This document shows, piece after piece, positions 1-10,793 of a stretch of DNA of 64,000 bases. The stretch comes from Gemmatimonadota bacterium (GTDB lineage Bacteria > Gemmatimonadota > Gemmatimonadetes > Gemmatimonadales > Gemmatimonadaceae). Where the stretch lies: positions 1 through 64,000 of the forward strand of contig JAJPIM010000018.1 of assembly GCA_021324775.1 (NCBI GenBank), read 5' to 3'. The position numbers and the translations under genes were made by a program. Every line of letters begins with the position of its first letter. The stretch's first letter is position 1. Under the pieces are notes generated by a model that was not told the DNA's origin, ran no database searches, and saw nothing but the letters and a program-made list of their open reading frames with translations.

Positions 1-2
1 AG

Positions 3-518
3 ATCAATCATCCGACGGCGATGACCGGTGTGGTCGCCCTGGTCAACATCGGGCACGAAGTCACGAACATCAACATCCTCGACGAAGGCGTGCCGATTCT
101 CACGCGCGACGTGACGCTGGGCACGCGCCGGCTGCGCGAAGATCTGCAGCGGGACCGCGGGTTGTCGGCCGAAGAGGCCGACGGTCTCCTGCAGGGCTAC
201 GACCGCTCCCCGCACCTCGACGCGGTCATCGAGACGCGCGGTGAGGAGATCGCGGTCGGCATCGAGCGCGCGGCGGCCTTCCTGGCGTCGGCGTCGCGAT
301 CCGCGGGCCAGCTCCGCGCCGTGTTCACCTGCGGCGGTGGTGCGCGCATTCCGGGGCTCAGCGAAGCGCTGTCCACGCGGCTGCGGCTCACGGTCCAGCA
401 AGCCAACCCGTTGGCGAATTTGAAGGTGCGTGACGGCGCGCTCGATTCGCTCGTCACCGACGAGATCGCACCACTGCTCATGCTTCCGGTCGGCCTCGCC
501 TTGCGCAAGGTCGCGTAG
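3..518 (+). CDS. pilM: PilM, type IV pilus inner-membrane platform protein (5' end outside window)
   Basis: This is the C-terminal part of an actin-like PilM protein. The open frame runs in from the left edge with no stop, so the first ATG inside the window is not the true start. The visible 172 residues include the glycine-rich nucleotide-binding turn TCGGGARIPGLSEAL, typical of the second half of the FtsA/PilM fold, and end in the family-typical hydrophobic stretch MLPVGLALRKVA. PilM sits in the cytoplasm and binds the N-terminal tail of PilN, linking the motor to the alignment complex. It is the first visible gene of a pilM-N-O-P-Q operon, 36 bp before pilN. Identity rests on both sequence and operon context. 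Confidence 0.9.
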   Translation: MNHPTAMTGVVALVNIGHEVTNINILDEGVPILTRDVTLGTRRLREDLQRDRGLSAEEADGLLQGYDRSPHLDAVIETRGEEIAVGIERAAAFLASASRSAGQLRAVFTCGGGARIPGLSEALSTRLRLTVQQANPLANLKVRDGALDSLVTDEIAPLLMLPVGLALRKVA

Positions 519-554
519 TCACCTCCCGACGCCCTCTTCGAGGCACGCCCTCTC

Positions 555-1280
555 ATGATCGAAATCAACCTGCTCCCTGGCGCCGGGAAGAAAGCCCGTG
601 GTGCGGGTGCGGGCGCCGCGGTAGGCGCGTCGTTCGCTTCGGCAGCGAGCAAGATCAAGAATCCCTTCGCCCTGGTGGCCGCGGCCAGCGTGGTCCTTTC
701 CGTCCTGACGATCGGGCTTCTGACCTGGCAGCAGCAGGCGAAGGCCGACGCGCTCGCCGCCGGTGAGCAGAAGCAGGTGCAGGACTCGACGCGCTACGCC
801 GCGGTGCTCCGCGAGAAAAGGAAGGCGGAGACGCAGCGGGACTCGGTCATGCGCCAGCTCAACATCATCAAGACCATCGACAACAACCGGTTCGTCTGGC
901 CGCACATCATGGATGAAGTGAGCCGGGCGCTCCCGCAGTACACGTGGCTGGTATCGATCAAGGAGACCACGCCACCGCCCGCCGCGCCGGCGCCTCCCGA
1001 TGCGAAGGACAAGGACAAGGATAAGAAGAAGCCCGATCTCGACGACGCGCCGCAGGCGATGAAGTTCGAGATCGTCGGCAACACGGTCGACATCCAGGCG
1101 CTGACACGCTTCATGAAACTGCTGGAAGCGTCGCCCTTCATTCAGAACGTCCAGTTGAACAATTCGGCGCTGGTGCAGGCTGAAGGCAAGGACGTCACGG
1201 AATTCACGCTCGATGCGGAGTACCAGCGGCCCGATTCGACGGCGATCCGCACGGTTCCGCTCACGCTGCAGGTGAGGTAG
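555..1280 (+). CDS. pilN: PilN, type IV pilus alignment-complex protein
   Basis: This 241-residue bitopic inner-membrane protein begins with the hallmark MIEINLLPG, the short cytoplasmic tail that PilM binds. A basic, Ala/Gly-rich linker follows, then one membrane helix at about residues 37-58 (FALVAAASVVLSVLTIGLL) and a coiled-coil region rich in Gln, Lys and Glu. The periplasmic domain has a Fimbrial-assembly/PilN fold signature (LPQYTWLVSI, then a region ending in VQLNNSAL). A charged Pro/Lys/Asp insert lies near residues 140-160 and probably forms a flexible loop. The protein pairs with PilO to connect PilM to PilP and PilQ. Family members are usually about 180-200 residues, so the extra length is in the N-terminal linker and this loop. 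Confidence 0.93.
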   Translation: MIEINLLPGAGKKARGAGAGAAVGASFASAASKIKNPFALVAAASVVLSVLTIGLLTWQQQAKADALAAGEQKQVQDSTRYAAVLREKRKAETQRDSVMRQLNIIKTIDNNRFVWPHIMDEVSRALPQYTWLVSIKETTPPPAAPAPPDAKDKDKDKKKPDLDDAPQAMKFEIVGNTVDIQALTRFMKLLEASPFIQNVQLNNSALVQAEGKDVTEFTLDAEYQRPDSTAIRTVPLTLQVR

Positions 1281-1286
1281 CCAGCC

Positions 1287-1931
1287 ATGGCATCGTTCAC
1301 TCCGCGCACGCAGCGCGACAAGATGATGGTGTTCGTGACGCTTCTGGCGGCCGTGATGGTCGTCGTCTACTGGCAGTTCGTCTATTCGCCAAAGACGGCC
1401 GAGCTGGCCCAGGTCGAGTCGCACATCGAGTCGCTCCAGGGCTCGAACCATCGTGCCAAGGCCGAGATGGCCAAGGGCGATCTCGACGACCTGCGCCGCC
1501 AGGCGACACGCTATCAGCAGAACCTGCAGCTCATGCGGCAGCTCGTGCCCACGAGCAATGAAGTGCCGGCCCTGCTCGAGCAGGTCTCGACGGCGGCCCG
1601 GCGCGTCGATCTCGACATCAATACGGTGACCCCTGAGCCAGTGTTGCAGGGCGAGCAGTTCGACACCTATCGGTACAAGCTGACGGTGATTGGCGGTTAC
1701 CACGAGCTGGCGGAGTTCCTCACCAACGTCGGGTCGCTGACCCGCATCGTGGCGCCTGTCAACATCGAGCTGCACCCCTCGTCCGGCAACGAGCTGGCGA
1801 CGGGCCGGCCCAAGGCGGGCCAGGCGATGCTGACCTCGAAGTTCGAGATCCAGACGTACGTGGCCAAGCCGGGTGGTACCACCGAGGACGACATGCCGCG
1901 GTCCCGCTTGAAGCAAGGAGCGAAGACATGA
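1287..1931 (+). CDS. pilO: PilO, type IV pilus alignment-complex protein
   Basis: PilO has 214 residues: a short cytoplasmic end, one membrane helix at about residues 13-31 (MMVFVTLLAAVMVVVYWQF), a coiled coil (residues 35-80), and a ferredoxin-like periplasmic domain. That domain carries the family pattern LVPTSNEVPALLEQVSTAA and YHELAEFLTNVGSLTRIV. It dimerises with PilN and transmits motor state towards the secretin. The gene starts 6 bp after pilN and its stop overlaps the pilP start in an ATGA junction, so the genes are probably translationally coupled. Length and domain order are standard. Confidence 0.94.
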   Translation: MASFTPRTQRDKMMVFVTLLAAVMVVVYWQFVYSPKTAELAQVESHIESLQGSNHRAKAEMAKGDLDDLRRQATRYQQNLQLMRQLVPTSNEVPALLEQVSTAARRVDLDINTVTPEPVLQGEQFDTYRYKLTVIGGYHELAEFLTNVGSLTRIVAPVNIELHPSSGNELATGRPKAGQAMLTSKFEIQTYVAKPGGTTEDDMPRSRLKQGAKT

Positions 1932-2776
1932 CCGTACTCCTCCGTATTGTCCGAGGGACCGTCGCAACAGCGCTCATGAGCACCGCCCTGGCCGCGTTCG
2001 CGCTGCCCGCTGGTGCCCAGGGTATTCCGATGGTCACGTCCGCCAAGGCGGCCGCCAACAAGGCGGCAGCCGCGTCGAACGCGCAAACGGCCGCGATGCA
2101 GAACACCAACGCCGCGAGTCCCGCGAACCCCGCCAAGCCGTCCACCGGTCCGGCCAACACGACCACCTCGGTGACGTCGGTGCGGACCACGACGGTGACC
2201 GGGTTCTCGGCGCCCCCGCAGGCGCCCCAGCAGCACCAGCCAGCCAAATCGGTGGCCTCGTCGGCGTCTGCTTCGGCGATGAAGCCGGTCGTGTCGGTTG
2301 GATCGGCGCCGGGGCATGCATCCGTATCCGCGACGGCGACCGCCGTGCCGGCGGCCAAGGCCGCTCCGGCCGTGCCGGGGGCTGCACCGTTCGGCGATTC
2401 CGCAGGCAAATCGATCTCGGTGACGCAGCGTGGCACGAGAGGGGAGGTCTCGCTCAATCGCGAGGTGTTCTCCTACGATGCCGGCGCGCGGCGCGACCCG
2501 TTCGTCTCGCTGATGCGGTCGGGCGAGCTGCGGCCGATGCTGTCCGATCTGCGATTGGTGGTCGTGCTCTATGATCCCACGGGGCGGAACTCGGTCGCCA
2601 TCATGCACGACCTGTCGACGAAGGACCAGTACCGGGTCAGGGTCGGGCAGACGGTGGGACGGATGCGCGTCGCGCAGATCCAGCCCAAGCAGGTGGTGTT
2701 TACGGTCGAAGAGGTCGGCTTCAGCCGCCAGGAAGCACTGGCGCTCGGTGATACAACAAAAGCGAGGATGCAATGA
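1928..2776 (+). CDS. pilP: PilP-like periplasmic pilus-assembly protein with long Ala/Thr/Pro-rich linker
   Basis: A signal peptide (about residues 1-30, ending ALPAGAQG) is followed by about 140 residues of low-complexity Ala, Ser, Thr, Pro and Asn. A C-terminal beta domain carries the PilP hallmark RRDPF and a typical ending (VGQTVGRMRVAQIQPKQVVF). There is no lipobox cysteine, whereas Proteobacterial PilP is a lipoprotein, so this version is probably periplasmic or tethered by the cleaved helix. PilP bridges PilN/PilO to the N0 domain of PilQ. At 282 residues it is about 100 longer than E. coli-type PilP, the excess being the linker. It overlaps pilO and pilQ by 4 bp each. The low-complexity linker is the least secure part. 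Confidence 0.85.
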   Translation: MTVLLRIVRGTVATALMSTALAAFALPAGAQGIPMVTSAKAAANKAAAASNAQTAAMQNTNAASPANPAKPSTGPANTTTSVTSVRTTTVTGFSAPPQAPQQHQPAKSVASSASASAMKPVVSVGSAPGHASVSATATAVPAAKAAPAVPGAAPFGDSAGKSISVTQRGTRGEVSLNREVFSYDAGARRDPFVSLMRSGELRPMLSDLRLVVVLYDPTGRNSVAIMHDLSTKDQYRVRVGQTVGRMRVAQIQPKQVVFTVEEVGFSRQEALALGDTTKARMQ

Positions 2777-4797
2777 AGCATGTCTGGACGCTCGCCGCGG
2801 TGACGGCCGCAATGCTGGCCGGGCGAGCCCCCGCGAATGCGCTGGGCGTGACGGCCGGCCGATCGGCCGCAGCGCCGGATGAAGGCGCGCCGCGCGTCAC
2901 GGCGGTCACCGGAGTCAGCGTCGTGCCGGTCACTGGACGCGCCGAGGTCGTGATCGACGTCGACAGCTCGGCCAGCGTGCAGGACTTCGTCATCGAATCC
3001 GCGCCCTATCGCGTGGTGCTCGACTTTACGGGTGCCAAGCTGGGTGTCAGTCCGCGATTCTACGATCGCGTGGCGCGCGGTGGGGTCACCAACGTCCGCT
3101 ACTCACAGTATCGCCCCGGGATCGTCCGGGTCGTGATCGAGCTCGATGGGCCGCACGAATACACCATGATTCGCGGCGGGCATGACGTCCGGATCGCCAT
3201 CGATGGCGGCGACGCGATGTTCACGGCGTGGCACTGGGCCGGGACTGACGCCGAGCTGGCAGCACTTCCAGCCGCCAAGCCGGCGACGCACGATGCCAGC
3301 CACGATGCCAATCACGACGCGAACACGGACGCGATCACGGATGCCAGCAACCCCGGCGTGACGGTCACGCCGGACATCACGAGCGCCCCGGTCATGGAGA
3401 CGGCGGCAGGCAGGCTGGCCAGCTCGGTGCGGTCGCATCCGCGGGCCTCGCTATTCGTCCAGCACGGCGCGCAGTCGAATCAACCCCGGATCACGGTGAC
3501 GTACCAGGGGTCCGATATTCGCGATGTGTTGGCCGCGTTCGCCGCGTTCTCCGGCCGCACCATCGTGGTCGGTCGCGAGGTCCAGGGCGAAGTGACCGCC
3601 GAAGTGCGCGATCAGCCGTGGGATGTCGCCCTGCAATCGATCCTCGGCGCGCAGCAGCTCGCCGCCTCGGAAGACCAGTACGGGATCATCACGGTCGACA
3701 GCTACAAGAACATCCAGGCCAAGCAGGCGAGTGAGCCGCTCGTGACGCAACTGGTGGCGATCAACTACGCCAGTGCGGCATCGATGGTGGCGACGGTGAA
3801 GTCGCTGCTGGCGCGTGATTGCCAGAACAACGCCAGCGCCGCGAGCGCGGGCACCAACGCGCCGCAGAACTCGAGCTGCCAGCCCCGGGGTAACGTGGTG
3901 GCCGACACCGGGACGAACACGCTGTTGATCACCGAGGCGCAGTCGCACATGCCGGACGTCGTGAACTACGTCCGCGACCTCGATATCCGTACGCCGCAGG
4001 TATCGATCAAGGCCAAGATCATCTTCATCGACCGCACGCACGTCAATCAGCTCGGTCTGTCCTACGACTTCGGCGACAACGGCACGTTCTTCAACTCGCT
4101 CGTGCAGCGCACCAACCCGCAGACGAACTCGCCCTACGATCCCACCGTCACCGTCGTGAACCTGGGCGGCGATGCGCTCGCGGGCGTATCCAATGCGGCG
4201 CGACCCTATGCGCAGAACGCCGCGCTCAACTTGCTGTATACCGCGGCGATCGGCCGCTTCTCGATCACGTCATTCCTCGATGCGACGACGAGTCTGTCGA
4301 TCTCCGACGTGCAGGCGGAGCCGAGTGTCGTGACGCTCAACAACCGCGAGGCGCAGATCCAGGTCGGCGAGGAAACCCCGATCCGCGTGATCGACGCCAG
4401 CAGCGCGGCGACGGGTGGCGCGGCGGTCGCGACGGTCACGTTCAAGGAGACGGGTATCATCCTCAATGTCACCCCGCACATCACCAACGACGGGCAGATC
4501 CTGCTGCAGCTCCACGCGGAGCAGTCGCAGCTCCAGAACGTCGGCGGTGACCTCGGGTACAACTTCTTCAAGCGCGCAGCCGACACCAAGCTGCTGGTCA
4601 GCGATGGCGAGACCGCGGTCATCGGCGGGTTGACCGAGACCACGGTCACCAAGAACCGCAACGCGATCCCGATCCTCGGCGAGCTGCCTCTGATCGGCAA
4701 CCTGTTCTCGCAGACGAACTCCCAGGATGAGAAGCAGGACCTCCTGATTCTGATCACGCCGCACGTGCTCCACGAGACGGATGTGGTCAGAAAGTAG
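2773..4797 (+). CDS. pilQ: PilQ, type IV pilus outer-membrane secretin
   Basis: This 674-residue secretin is built in order: signal peptide (1-25), an AMIN domain at about 40-145 (peptidoglycan binding, RVVLDFTGAKL), a linker with His-Asp-Ala-Asn repeats near 175-195, an STN/N0 domain near 235-320 (IRDVLAAFAAFSGRTIVV), one N1/KH domain, and the C-terminal secretin barrel (VGEETPIRVI, then FKETGIILNVTPHIT). It ends in LLILITPHVL, the usual secretin finish. Two cysteines near residues 354 and 376 bracket an Ala/Asn-rich loop and may form a disulphide. Only one AMIN domain is present. The stop codon TAG lies inside a homopurine heptad repeat. The protein forms the outer-membrane pore for the pilus. 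It is the last gene of the pil operon. Confidence 0.96.
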   Translation: MKHVWTLAAVTAAMLAGRAPANALGVTAGRSAAAPDEGAPRVTAVTGVSVVPVTGRAEVVIDVDSSASVQDFVIESAPYRVVLDFTGAKLGVSPRFYDRVARGGVTNVRYSQYRPGIVRVVIELDGPHEYTMIRGGHDVRIAIDGGDAMFTAWHWAGTDAELAALPAAKPATHDASHDANHDANTDAITDASNPGVTVTPDITSAPVMETAAGRLASSVRSHPRASLFVQHGAQSNQPRITVTYQGSDIRDVLAAFAAFSGRTIVVGREVQGEVTAEVRDQPWDVALQSILGAQQLAASEDQYGIITVDSYKNIQAKQASEPLVTQLVAINYASAASMVATVKSLLARDCQNNASAASAGTNAPQNSSCQPRGNVVADTGTNTLLITEAQSHMPDVVNYVRDLDIRTPQVSIKAKIIFIDRTHVNQLGLSYDFGDNGTFFNSLVQRTNPQTNSPYDPTVTVVNLGGDALAGVSNAARPYAQNAALNLLYTAAIGRFSITSFLDATTSLSISDVQAEPSVVTLNNREAQIQVGEETPIRVIDASSAATGGAAVATVTFKETGIILNVTPHITNDGQILLQLHAEQSQLQNVGGDLGYNFFKRAADTKLLVSDGETAVIGGLTETTVTKNRNAIPILGELPLIGNLFSQTNSQDEKQDLLILITPHVLHETDVVRK

Positions 4798-4825
4798 AAA
4801 GTAGAGAGTAGAAAACAGAGAACGG
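4789..4825 (+). repeat. Homopurine tract, copy 1 (GTAGARA heptads)
   Basis: Three tandem heptads of the form GTAGARA occupy 4794-4814 within a nearly pure A/G stretch on the + strand. The tract begins inside the last two codons of pilQ and contributes its TAG stop. Copy 2 at 45431-45550 uses the same heptad. See the related GGAGA-type tracts between 46 and 61 kb. Confidence 0.8.
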
Positions 4826-4894
4826 GCGCGCGAAGGGGTTCGGCGCTCGGTGTGGGCGGGGCCCGGCGGGTACGACGCCGGGCCTCGTCGTTTC

Positions 4895-4911
4895 TATTAT
4901 GTTGACGCCCA
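4895..4911 (+). promoter_or_regulatory. Candidate -10 element for a near-leaderless aroC transcript
   Basis: TATTAT at 4895-4900 lies 10 bp before the ATG at 4911 (MLRFTTAGESHG). Transcription would start at or just before that ATG. No Shine-Dalgarno sequence precedes either in-frame ATG (4899 or 4911). No clear -35 is seen. The same spacing recurs at trmFO and the Kir channel gene. Confidence 0.45.
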
Positions 4912-6116
4912 TGCTCCGATTTACCACAGCGGGTGAATCGCACGGCGCGGCGCTGGTCAGTATCCTCGAAGGGATGCCGGCCGGCATGCCACTCGTCGCG
5001 GCGGACGTGGACGCGGAGCTGGCGCGCCGCCAGCAGGGCTACGGCCGCGGGCGGCGCATGCAGATCGAGCGCGATACGGCCGAGATCCTCAGCGGCGTGC
5101 GCGCCGGCGAGACGCTCGGCTCACCGATCGCGATGCTGATCCGGAATCGTGACTGGGCGAACTGGCAGGAGATCATGGACCCGGCGCCGCGCAGCAGCGA
5201 TGCGGGACCCGAGGGCAAGGCCCCGCGCGCGCGCGCGGTGACGCGGCCGCGCCCTGGTCATGCCGATCTCGCCGGGGTGCTCAAATACGATCGCGACGAC
5301 GCACGGGACATCCTGGAGCGGGCATCGGCGCGCGAAACGACCGCGCGGGTGGCCGCCGGCGCCGTATGCCGCCGGCTGCTCCGGGAGTTCGGCATCTCGG
5401 TCGGCAGTCACCTCGTGCAACTCGGCGACATCGCCGCAGTCCGTCCCGAGCCGATGCCGCCCGACATCAACACCGCGGCTGATGCGTCTCCCCTGCGCAC
5501 GCTCGATCCGGACGCCGAGGCGCGGATGGTGGCGCGCATCGACGCGGTCAAGCGCGAGGGCAATACGCTGGGCGGCGTCTGTGAGGTCGTGTGCGACGGG
5601 CTCCCGGTCGGCCTGGGATCGCACGTGTCCTGGGACCGGAAACTCGATGGGCGGCTCGGTGCGGCCATCCTGTCGATCCCGGCGGTCAAAGGGGTCGAGA
5701 TCGGCTTGGGATTCGAGGCGGCGCGCCGCCCGGGCTCGGAGGTGCACGACGAGATCGAGATGGCACCGGGCCGGACGCGCACCGGTCACGTCCGCCGGCG
5801 CAGCAATCGCGCGGGCGGACTGGAAGGCGGCATGACCACGGGTGAGCCGCTAGTGGTGCGCGTCGCGATGAAGCCGATCAGCACTCTCATGCGGCCTCTG
5901 GGCACGATCGACACGGCGACACTCGCTCCCGCGGCCGCCGTCGCCGAACGCAGCGATGTGACGGCGGTGCCGGCGATGGGAGTGATTGCCGAAGCCATGG
6001 TGGCCTTCGTGGCCGCGCAGGCGCTCCTCGAGAAATTCGGCGGCGACTCGCTCGGTGAGCTGCGCCGCAACTTCGATGCGTACCTGGCGCACGTCGCCGG
6101 GCGGATGGCTGAATAG
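4911..6116 (+). CDS. aroC: Chorismate synthase
   Basis: AroC converts 5-enolpyruvylshikimate-3-phosphate to chorismate with reduced FMN in the cytoplasm, the last step of the shikimate pathway. The start MLRFTTAGESHGAAL is the family N-terminus. The signatures GRGRRMQIERD, RPGHADLAG..KY, and the ASARET segment are all present, and the C-terminal GGMTTGEPLVVRVAMKPISTL matches the conserved flavin/substrate region. With 401 residues it is slightly longer than the usual 360-390. An in-frame ATG at 4899 would add four residues, but 4911 matches the family start. aroK overlaps its 3' end, so the two shikimate genes are co-transcribed. Confidence 0.97.
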   Translation: MLRFTTAGESHGAALVSILEGMPAGMPLVAADVDAELARRQQGYGRGRRMQIERDTAEILSGVRAGETLGSPIAMLIRNRDWANWQEIMDPAPRSSDAGPEGKAPRARAVTRPRPGHADLAGVLKYDRDDARDILERASARETTARVAAGAVCRRLLREFGISVGSHLVQLGDIAAVRPEPMPPDINTAADASPLRTLDPDAEARMVARIDAVKREGNTLGGVCEVVCDGLPVGLGSHVSWDRKLDGRLGAAILSIPAVKGVEIGLGFEAARRPGSEVHDEIEMAPGRTRTGHVRRRSNRAGGLEGGMTTGEPLVVRVAMKPISTLMRPLGTIDTATLAPAAAVAERSDVTAVPAMGVIAEAMVAFVAAQALLEKFGGDSLGELRRNFDAYLAHVAGRMAE

Positions 6117-6636
6117 CGCGCCGGGCGGGCACCTCATCCTCATCGGATTGCCGGGCTCGGGAAAGAGCACGGTGGGGCGAGCGGTGGCTGCCGCACTGGG
6201 CTGGCCGTTCGTCGATCTCGACGCGGAGATCGTGGCTCGGGAAGGGCGGTCGATCGCCTCGATATTCGCCTCGGCTGGCGAACCGCGGTTCCGCGAGCTG
6301 GAACGGGAGGCGACCATCCGGCTTCGCGACGCCCGCCCATCCGTGGTCGCGCCTGGAGGCGGCTGGGTGACCTCCCCTGAGACCGTCGCGATTGTGTGCC
6401 CGCCCGCCCGCATGACCTATCTCAAGGTCTCTCCGGAGACCGCTTTCCAGCGGATTCGCCGGACCGTGCGCCGGCGGCCGTTGCTGCGGCGCGATCCGCT
6501 GGAGGCACTCCGCCGCCTGCTGGAAGGCAGGCGCGCCGCGTACGAACGCGCGGATCTGGTCGTGGACACGGAAATACTTGATATGCAAGAGGTTACACAG
6601 CGTATTGTCGCGCTCGCCAGGATGCCCCTGCCATGA
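6076..6636 (+). CDS. aroK: Shikimate kinase
   Basis: AroK phosphorylates shikimate at the 3-hydroxyl using ATP. Visible motifs are the Walker A loop GLPGSGKST (Lys about residue 30), the shikimate-binding pair FVDLDAEI and FRELE, the glycine loop VVAPGGGW, and the LID segment RRRPLLRRDP with its catalytic arginine. The only ATG before the P-loop in a reasonable place is at 6076, giving a 41-bp overlap with aroC. A CTG at 6109 beside the aroC stop would give a more typical N-terminus. At about 186 residues, or 175 from the CTG, the length is normal. Pathway partnership with aroC supports the call. Confidence 0.94.
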   Translation: MRTWRTSPGGWLNSAPGGHLILIGLPGSGKSTVGRAVAAALGWPFVDLDAEIVAREGRSIASIFASAGEPRFRELEREATIRLRDARPSVVAPGGGWVTSPETVAIVCPPARMTYLKVSPETAFQRIRRTVRRRPLLRRDPLEALRRLLEGRRAAYERADLVVDTEILDMQEVTQRIVALARMPLP

Positions 6637-6782
6637 TAGCAGCCCCGATCGGCATGGTCGGTGCCATGACCTTGCACATGGACCGCCGGGGCAACCGCCG
6701 GGTATCCGGGCGGGAGACGCTCGAGTCGGTCAAAGAGGCGCCCATGCTCCATAAAGGGCTGGTATGCGTTACTGTGGGCTTG

Positions 6783-6803
6783 GGATCGGGCATCCGCCGA
6801 TCC
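6783..6803. other. Perfect 7-7-7 inverted repeat upstream of the Smg-like gene
   Basis: GGATCGG, a 7-nt spacer, then CCGATCC. It sits in the 222-bp gap between aroK and the small DUF494 gene. There is no T-run, so it is either a weak terminator for aroK or an operator. A TATAGA at 6832-6837 downstream could be the -10 for the next operon, with GGAAGG at about 6842-6847 as the ribosome site. Confidence 0.4.
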
Positions 6804-6858
6804 GTGCCGAACGAATGATGCAGTCGTCGGATATAGATGAAGGAAGGCAGGTATCACT

Positions 6859-7092
6859 ATGACATTTCGAATGATGGGCCCGCATGAGCGCGGCCGGTTC
6901 GCCCCCGAGGCGTGGGGACTACTGGTATCGCTCCGCGGAGCCGGAATCTTGAACGCTGCCGAGCTCGAACATCTGATCGATCGCGCAATGGCGCAGATTG
7001 ACGGCCGAATCGCGCTCGACGATTTACGATCGGTCATGGAAGGGGCTGGATACGACGACGGCCAGGCCCCGGACCAGACGGTCGTGCACTAG
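6859..7092 (+). CDS. Smg/DUF494 family small protein
   Basis: This 77-residue protein matches the C-terminal half of the Smg (DUF494) family: FAPEAWGLLVSLRGAGILNAAELEHLIDRAM, then an acidic ALDDLRSVM segment, parallel E. coli Smg ([34 protein letters not shown]). Smg is about 157 residues, so this is a short version lacking the N-terminal half. Function is unknown, but smg genes typically sit next to topA and dprA, and here topA starts 5 bp downstream. A good ribosome site (GGAAGG) precedes the ATG. I infer co-transcription with topA. The family call comes from pattern matching and position together. Confidence 0.72.
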   Translation: MTFRMMGPHERGRFAPEAWGLLVSLRGAGILNAAELEHLIDRAMAQIDGRIALDDLRSVMEGAGYDDGQAPDQTVVH

Positions 7093-7097
7093 AGGCC

Positions 7098-9572
<2,475 letters not shown>

Positions 9573-9588
9573 CTCTCGCGAGGGTGCA

Positions 9589-10230
9589 GTGCTGACGAGC
9601 GCGCGAGCCGAGATCCCGGCGGGAGAGTTCGAGACGATCGACGACTGGCGGCAGGAGGTCGTCGGCAGCGCGAGGCTCGACGTCACCGGCCGCCGGCTGT
9701 GGCCGCACCGGGCCTTCAGGATCGATTCACCCCTCTCGCCAACTGAAGTCGTGGACCGGATCGGCCGGGCCACGTCTCCGTTCCGCTGGTGGCGGCGGTC
9801 CCCCGCGACCCGCCCGTTCGACGGGACGGTGACGCCCGGCGCGTTCTCGCTGCAATCCACGACCGCGTCGTGGCGCACGTGGCGCTGGGCTCGGCCCCGT
9901 CTTCAGGGCCGCATCGTCCCATCGGGATCCGGGTCACGCATCGCGGGCACGTACGCGCTGCAGACGGCAGTCGCGGTCGTCCTCAGCCTCTGCTGCATCT
10001 GGGGGACCGCATTCGCGGGCCTGGTACTGGCGTCGGCTGGCTTCGACATCGCCGCGTCGATCACGACCGGCCGCTCTCCGCTGTCGCTCGACGACGTGTT
10101 GCTCACGGTAGCCGGGATCGCGGTGGCGCTGCTTCTTCTGGGCGTCGTGTGGGTCCGGGTCGTGCGCCCGTTCGGCGACCAGGCGCATCGCGTCGTGCGG
10201 GCACTCGCGGCAGTGGTCGGCGAGGGGTGA
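9589..10230 (+). CDS. Hypothetical protein with two membrane helices
   Basis: The protein has 213 residues from a GTG start, preceded by a weak GAGGG. The N-terminal half (about 110 residues) is a soluble beta-rich region of the form FDGTVTPGAFSLQ...RLQGRIVPSGSGSRIAG. Similar F-x-G-x-V / G-x-I-x-P-x-G-x-G-T patterns occur in a widespread uncharacterised family of small membrane proteins. Two hydrophobic helices follow at about 122-150 and 165-190. No catalytic motif is visible. It follows topA by 16 bp but shares no functional link with it. It is the first gene of the interval that separates topA from trmFO. Function unknown. Confidence 0.6.
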   Translation: MLTSARAEIPAGEFETIDDWRQEVVGSARLDVTGRRLWPHRAFRIDSPLSPTEVVDRIGRATSPFRWWRRSPATRPFDGTVTPGAFSLQSTTASWRTWRWARPRLQGRIVPSGSGSRIAGTYALQTAVAVVLSLCCIWGTAFAGLVLASAGFDIAASITTGRSPLSLDDVLLTVAGIAVALLLLGVVWVRVVRPFGDQAHRVVRALAAVVGEG

Positions 10231-10333
10231 CCGGGCGGCCGGCGACCGCCGGCCGGGTCGTTTGATCGGCAGCCCGCAAGGGCCGCCAGATCGTCACACG
10301 CTCACAAGCGACGCGCGCCGATCCGTACGTGCA

Positions 10334-10720
10334 TCAGTGCCCGTTGCTGTTGCCGTTGCCGTGCCCGTTGCTGTTGCCGTTGCTGTTGCCGTTGCTGTTG
10401 CCGTTGCTGTTACCGTTGCTGTTACCGTTGCTGTTGCCGTTGCTGCCGGTGTCGTTGTCGCCGTTATCGTTGTCGCCGAGGTCGTTGCTACCGGTGGAGG
10501 AGGTTGAAGTAGTGACGCTCGCTGACTGGCTACACTGTGTGGGAGAGGTGACACAGGCGGACGCTTTGCCGAACTCGCCGGAGATTCCTTCGCCGAGTGT
10601 GATGGCCCCGATGGCGACCCCCATGGCCACCAGGATCGACAACAGCGCGTATTCGATCATCGTGACGCCGTCTTCCTGATGACGGAATGCACGAAGCAGG
10701 CCCCACACCGTCCGCATCAT
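10334..10720 (-). CDS. Long Flp-type pilin with Gly-Asn-Ser-Asn repeat tail
   Basis: This 128-residue Flp-family prepilin has a leader ending HQEDG followed by VTMIEYALLSILVAMGVAIGA, so cleavage falls after Gly with Glu at +5 and Tyr at +6, the Flp signature. One membrane-spanning, assembly-forming helix follows, then a Cys pair (CVTSPTQC) that may close a small loop. The C-terminus is unlike short Flp pilins: about 60 residues of Asn, Asp, Gly and Ser, including six GNSN units coded by 12-bp tandem repeats. AAGGA precedes the ATG. It is the second gene of a leftward two-pilin unit and homologous to the long pilin at 30446-31036. The tail would be exposed on the fibre surface. Confidence 0.85.
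   Translation of the reverse strand: MMRTVWGLLRAFRHQEDGVTMIEYALLSILVAMGVAIGAITLGEGISGEFGKASACVTSPTQCSQSASVTTSTSSTGSNDLGDNDNGDNDTGSNGNSNGNSNGNSNGNSNGNSNGNSNGHGNGNSNGH
10341..10450 (-). repeat. 12-bp tandem repeats coding GNSN
   Basis: Units of GGCAACAGCAAC (read on the minus strand) repeat about six times with minor third-position changes, plus interrupted copies. The unit is a multiple of three, so copy-number changes alter tail length without shifting the frame. Confidence 0.88.
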
Positions 10721-10793
10721 GGCACTAGTTCCTTGTAAAGGTGATCCTGTGTGATCGGGGCACCGTCGAGGATCTGATGCCGGATCCGACCAA

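Noticed and set aside
519-2812. Long minus-strand frames opposite pilN-pilP, topA and other genes
   Set aside because: They are Arg/Ala/Pro-rich shadows produced by the high GC content, with no domain motifs, and lie opposite genes with clear family signatures.
6633-6818. 61-codon frame between aroK and the Smg-like gene
   Set aside because: It starts inside the aroK stop, has no ribosome site and no recognisable protein pattern, and includes the 6783-6803 inverted repeat.
10341-10450. Tandem repeats considered as a CRISPR array
   Set aside because: The 12-bp units are contiguous without spacers and encode GNSN in frame within a pilin.
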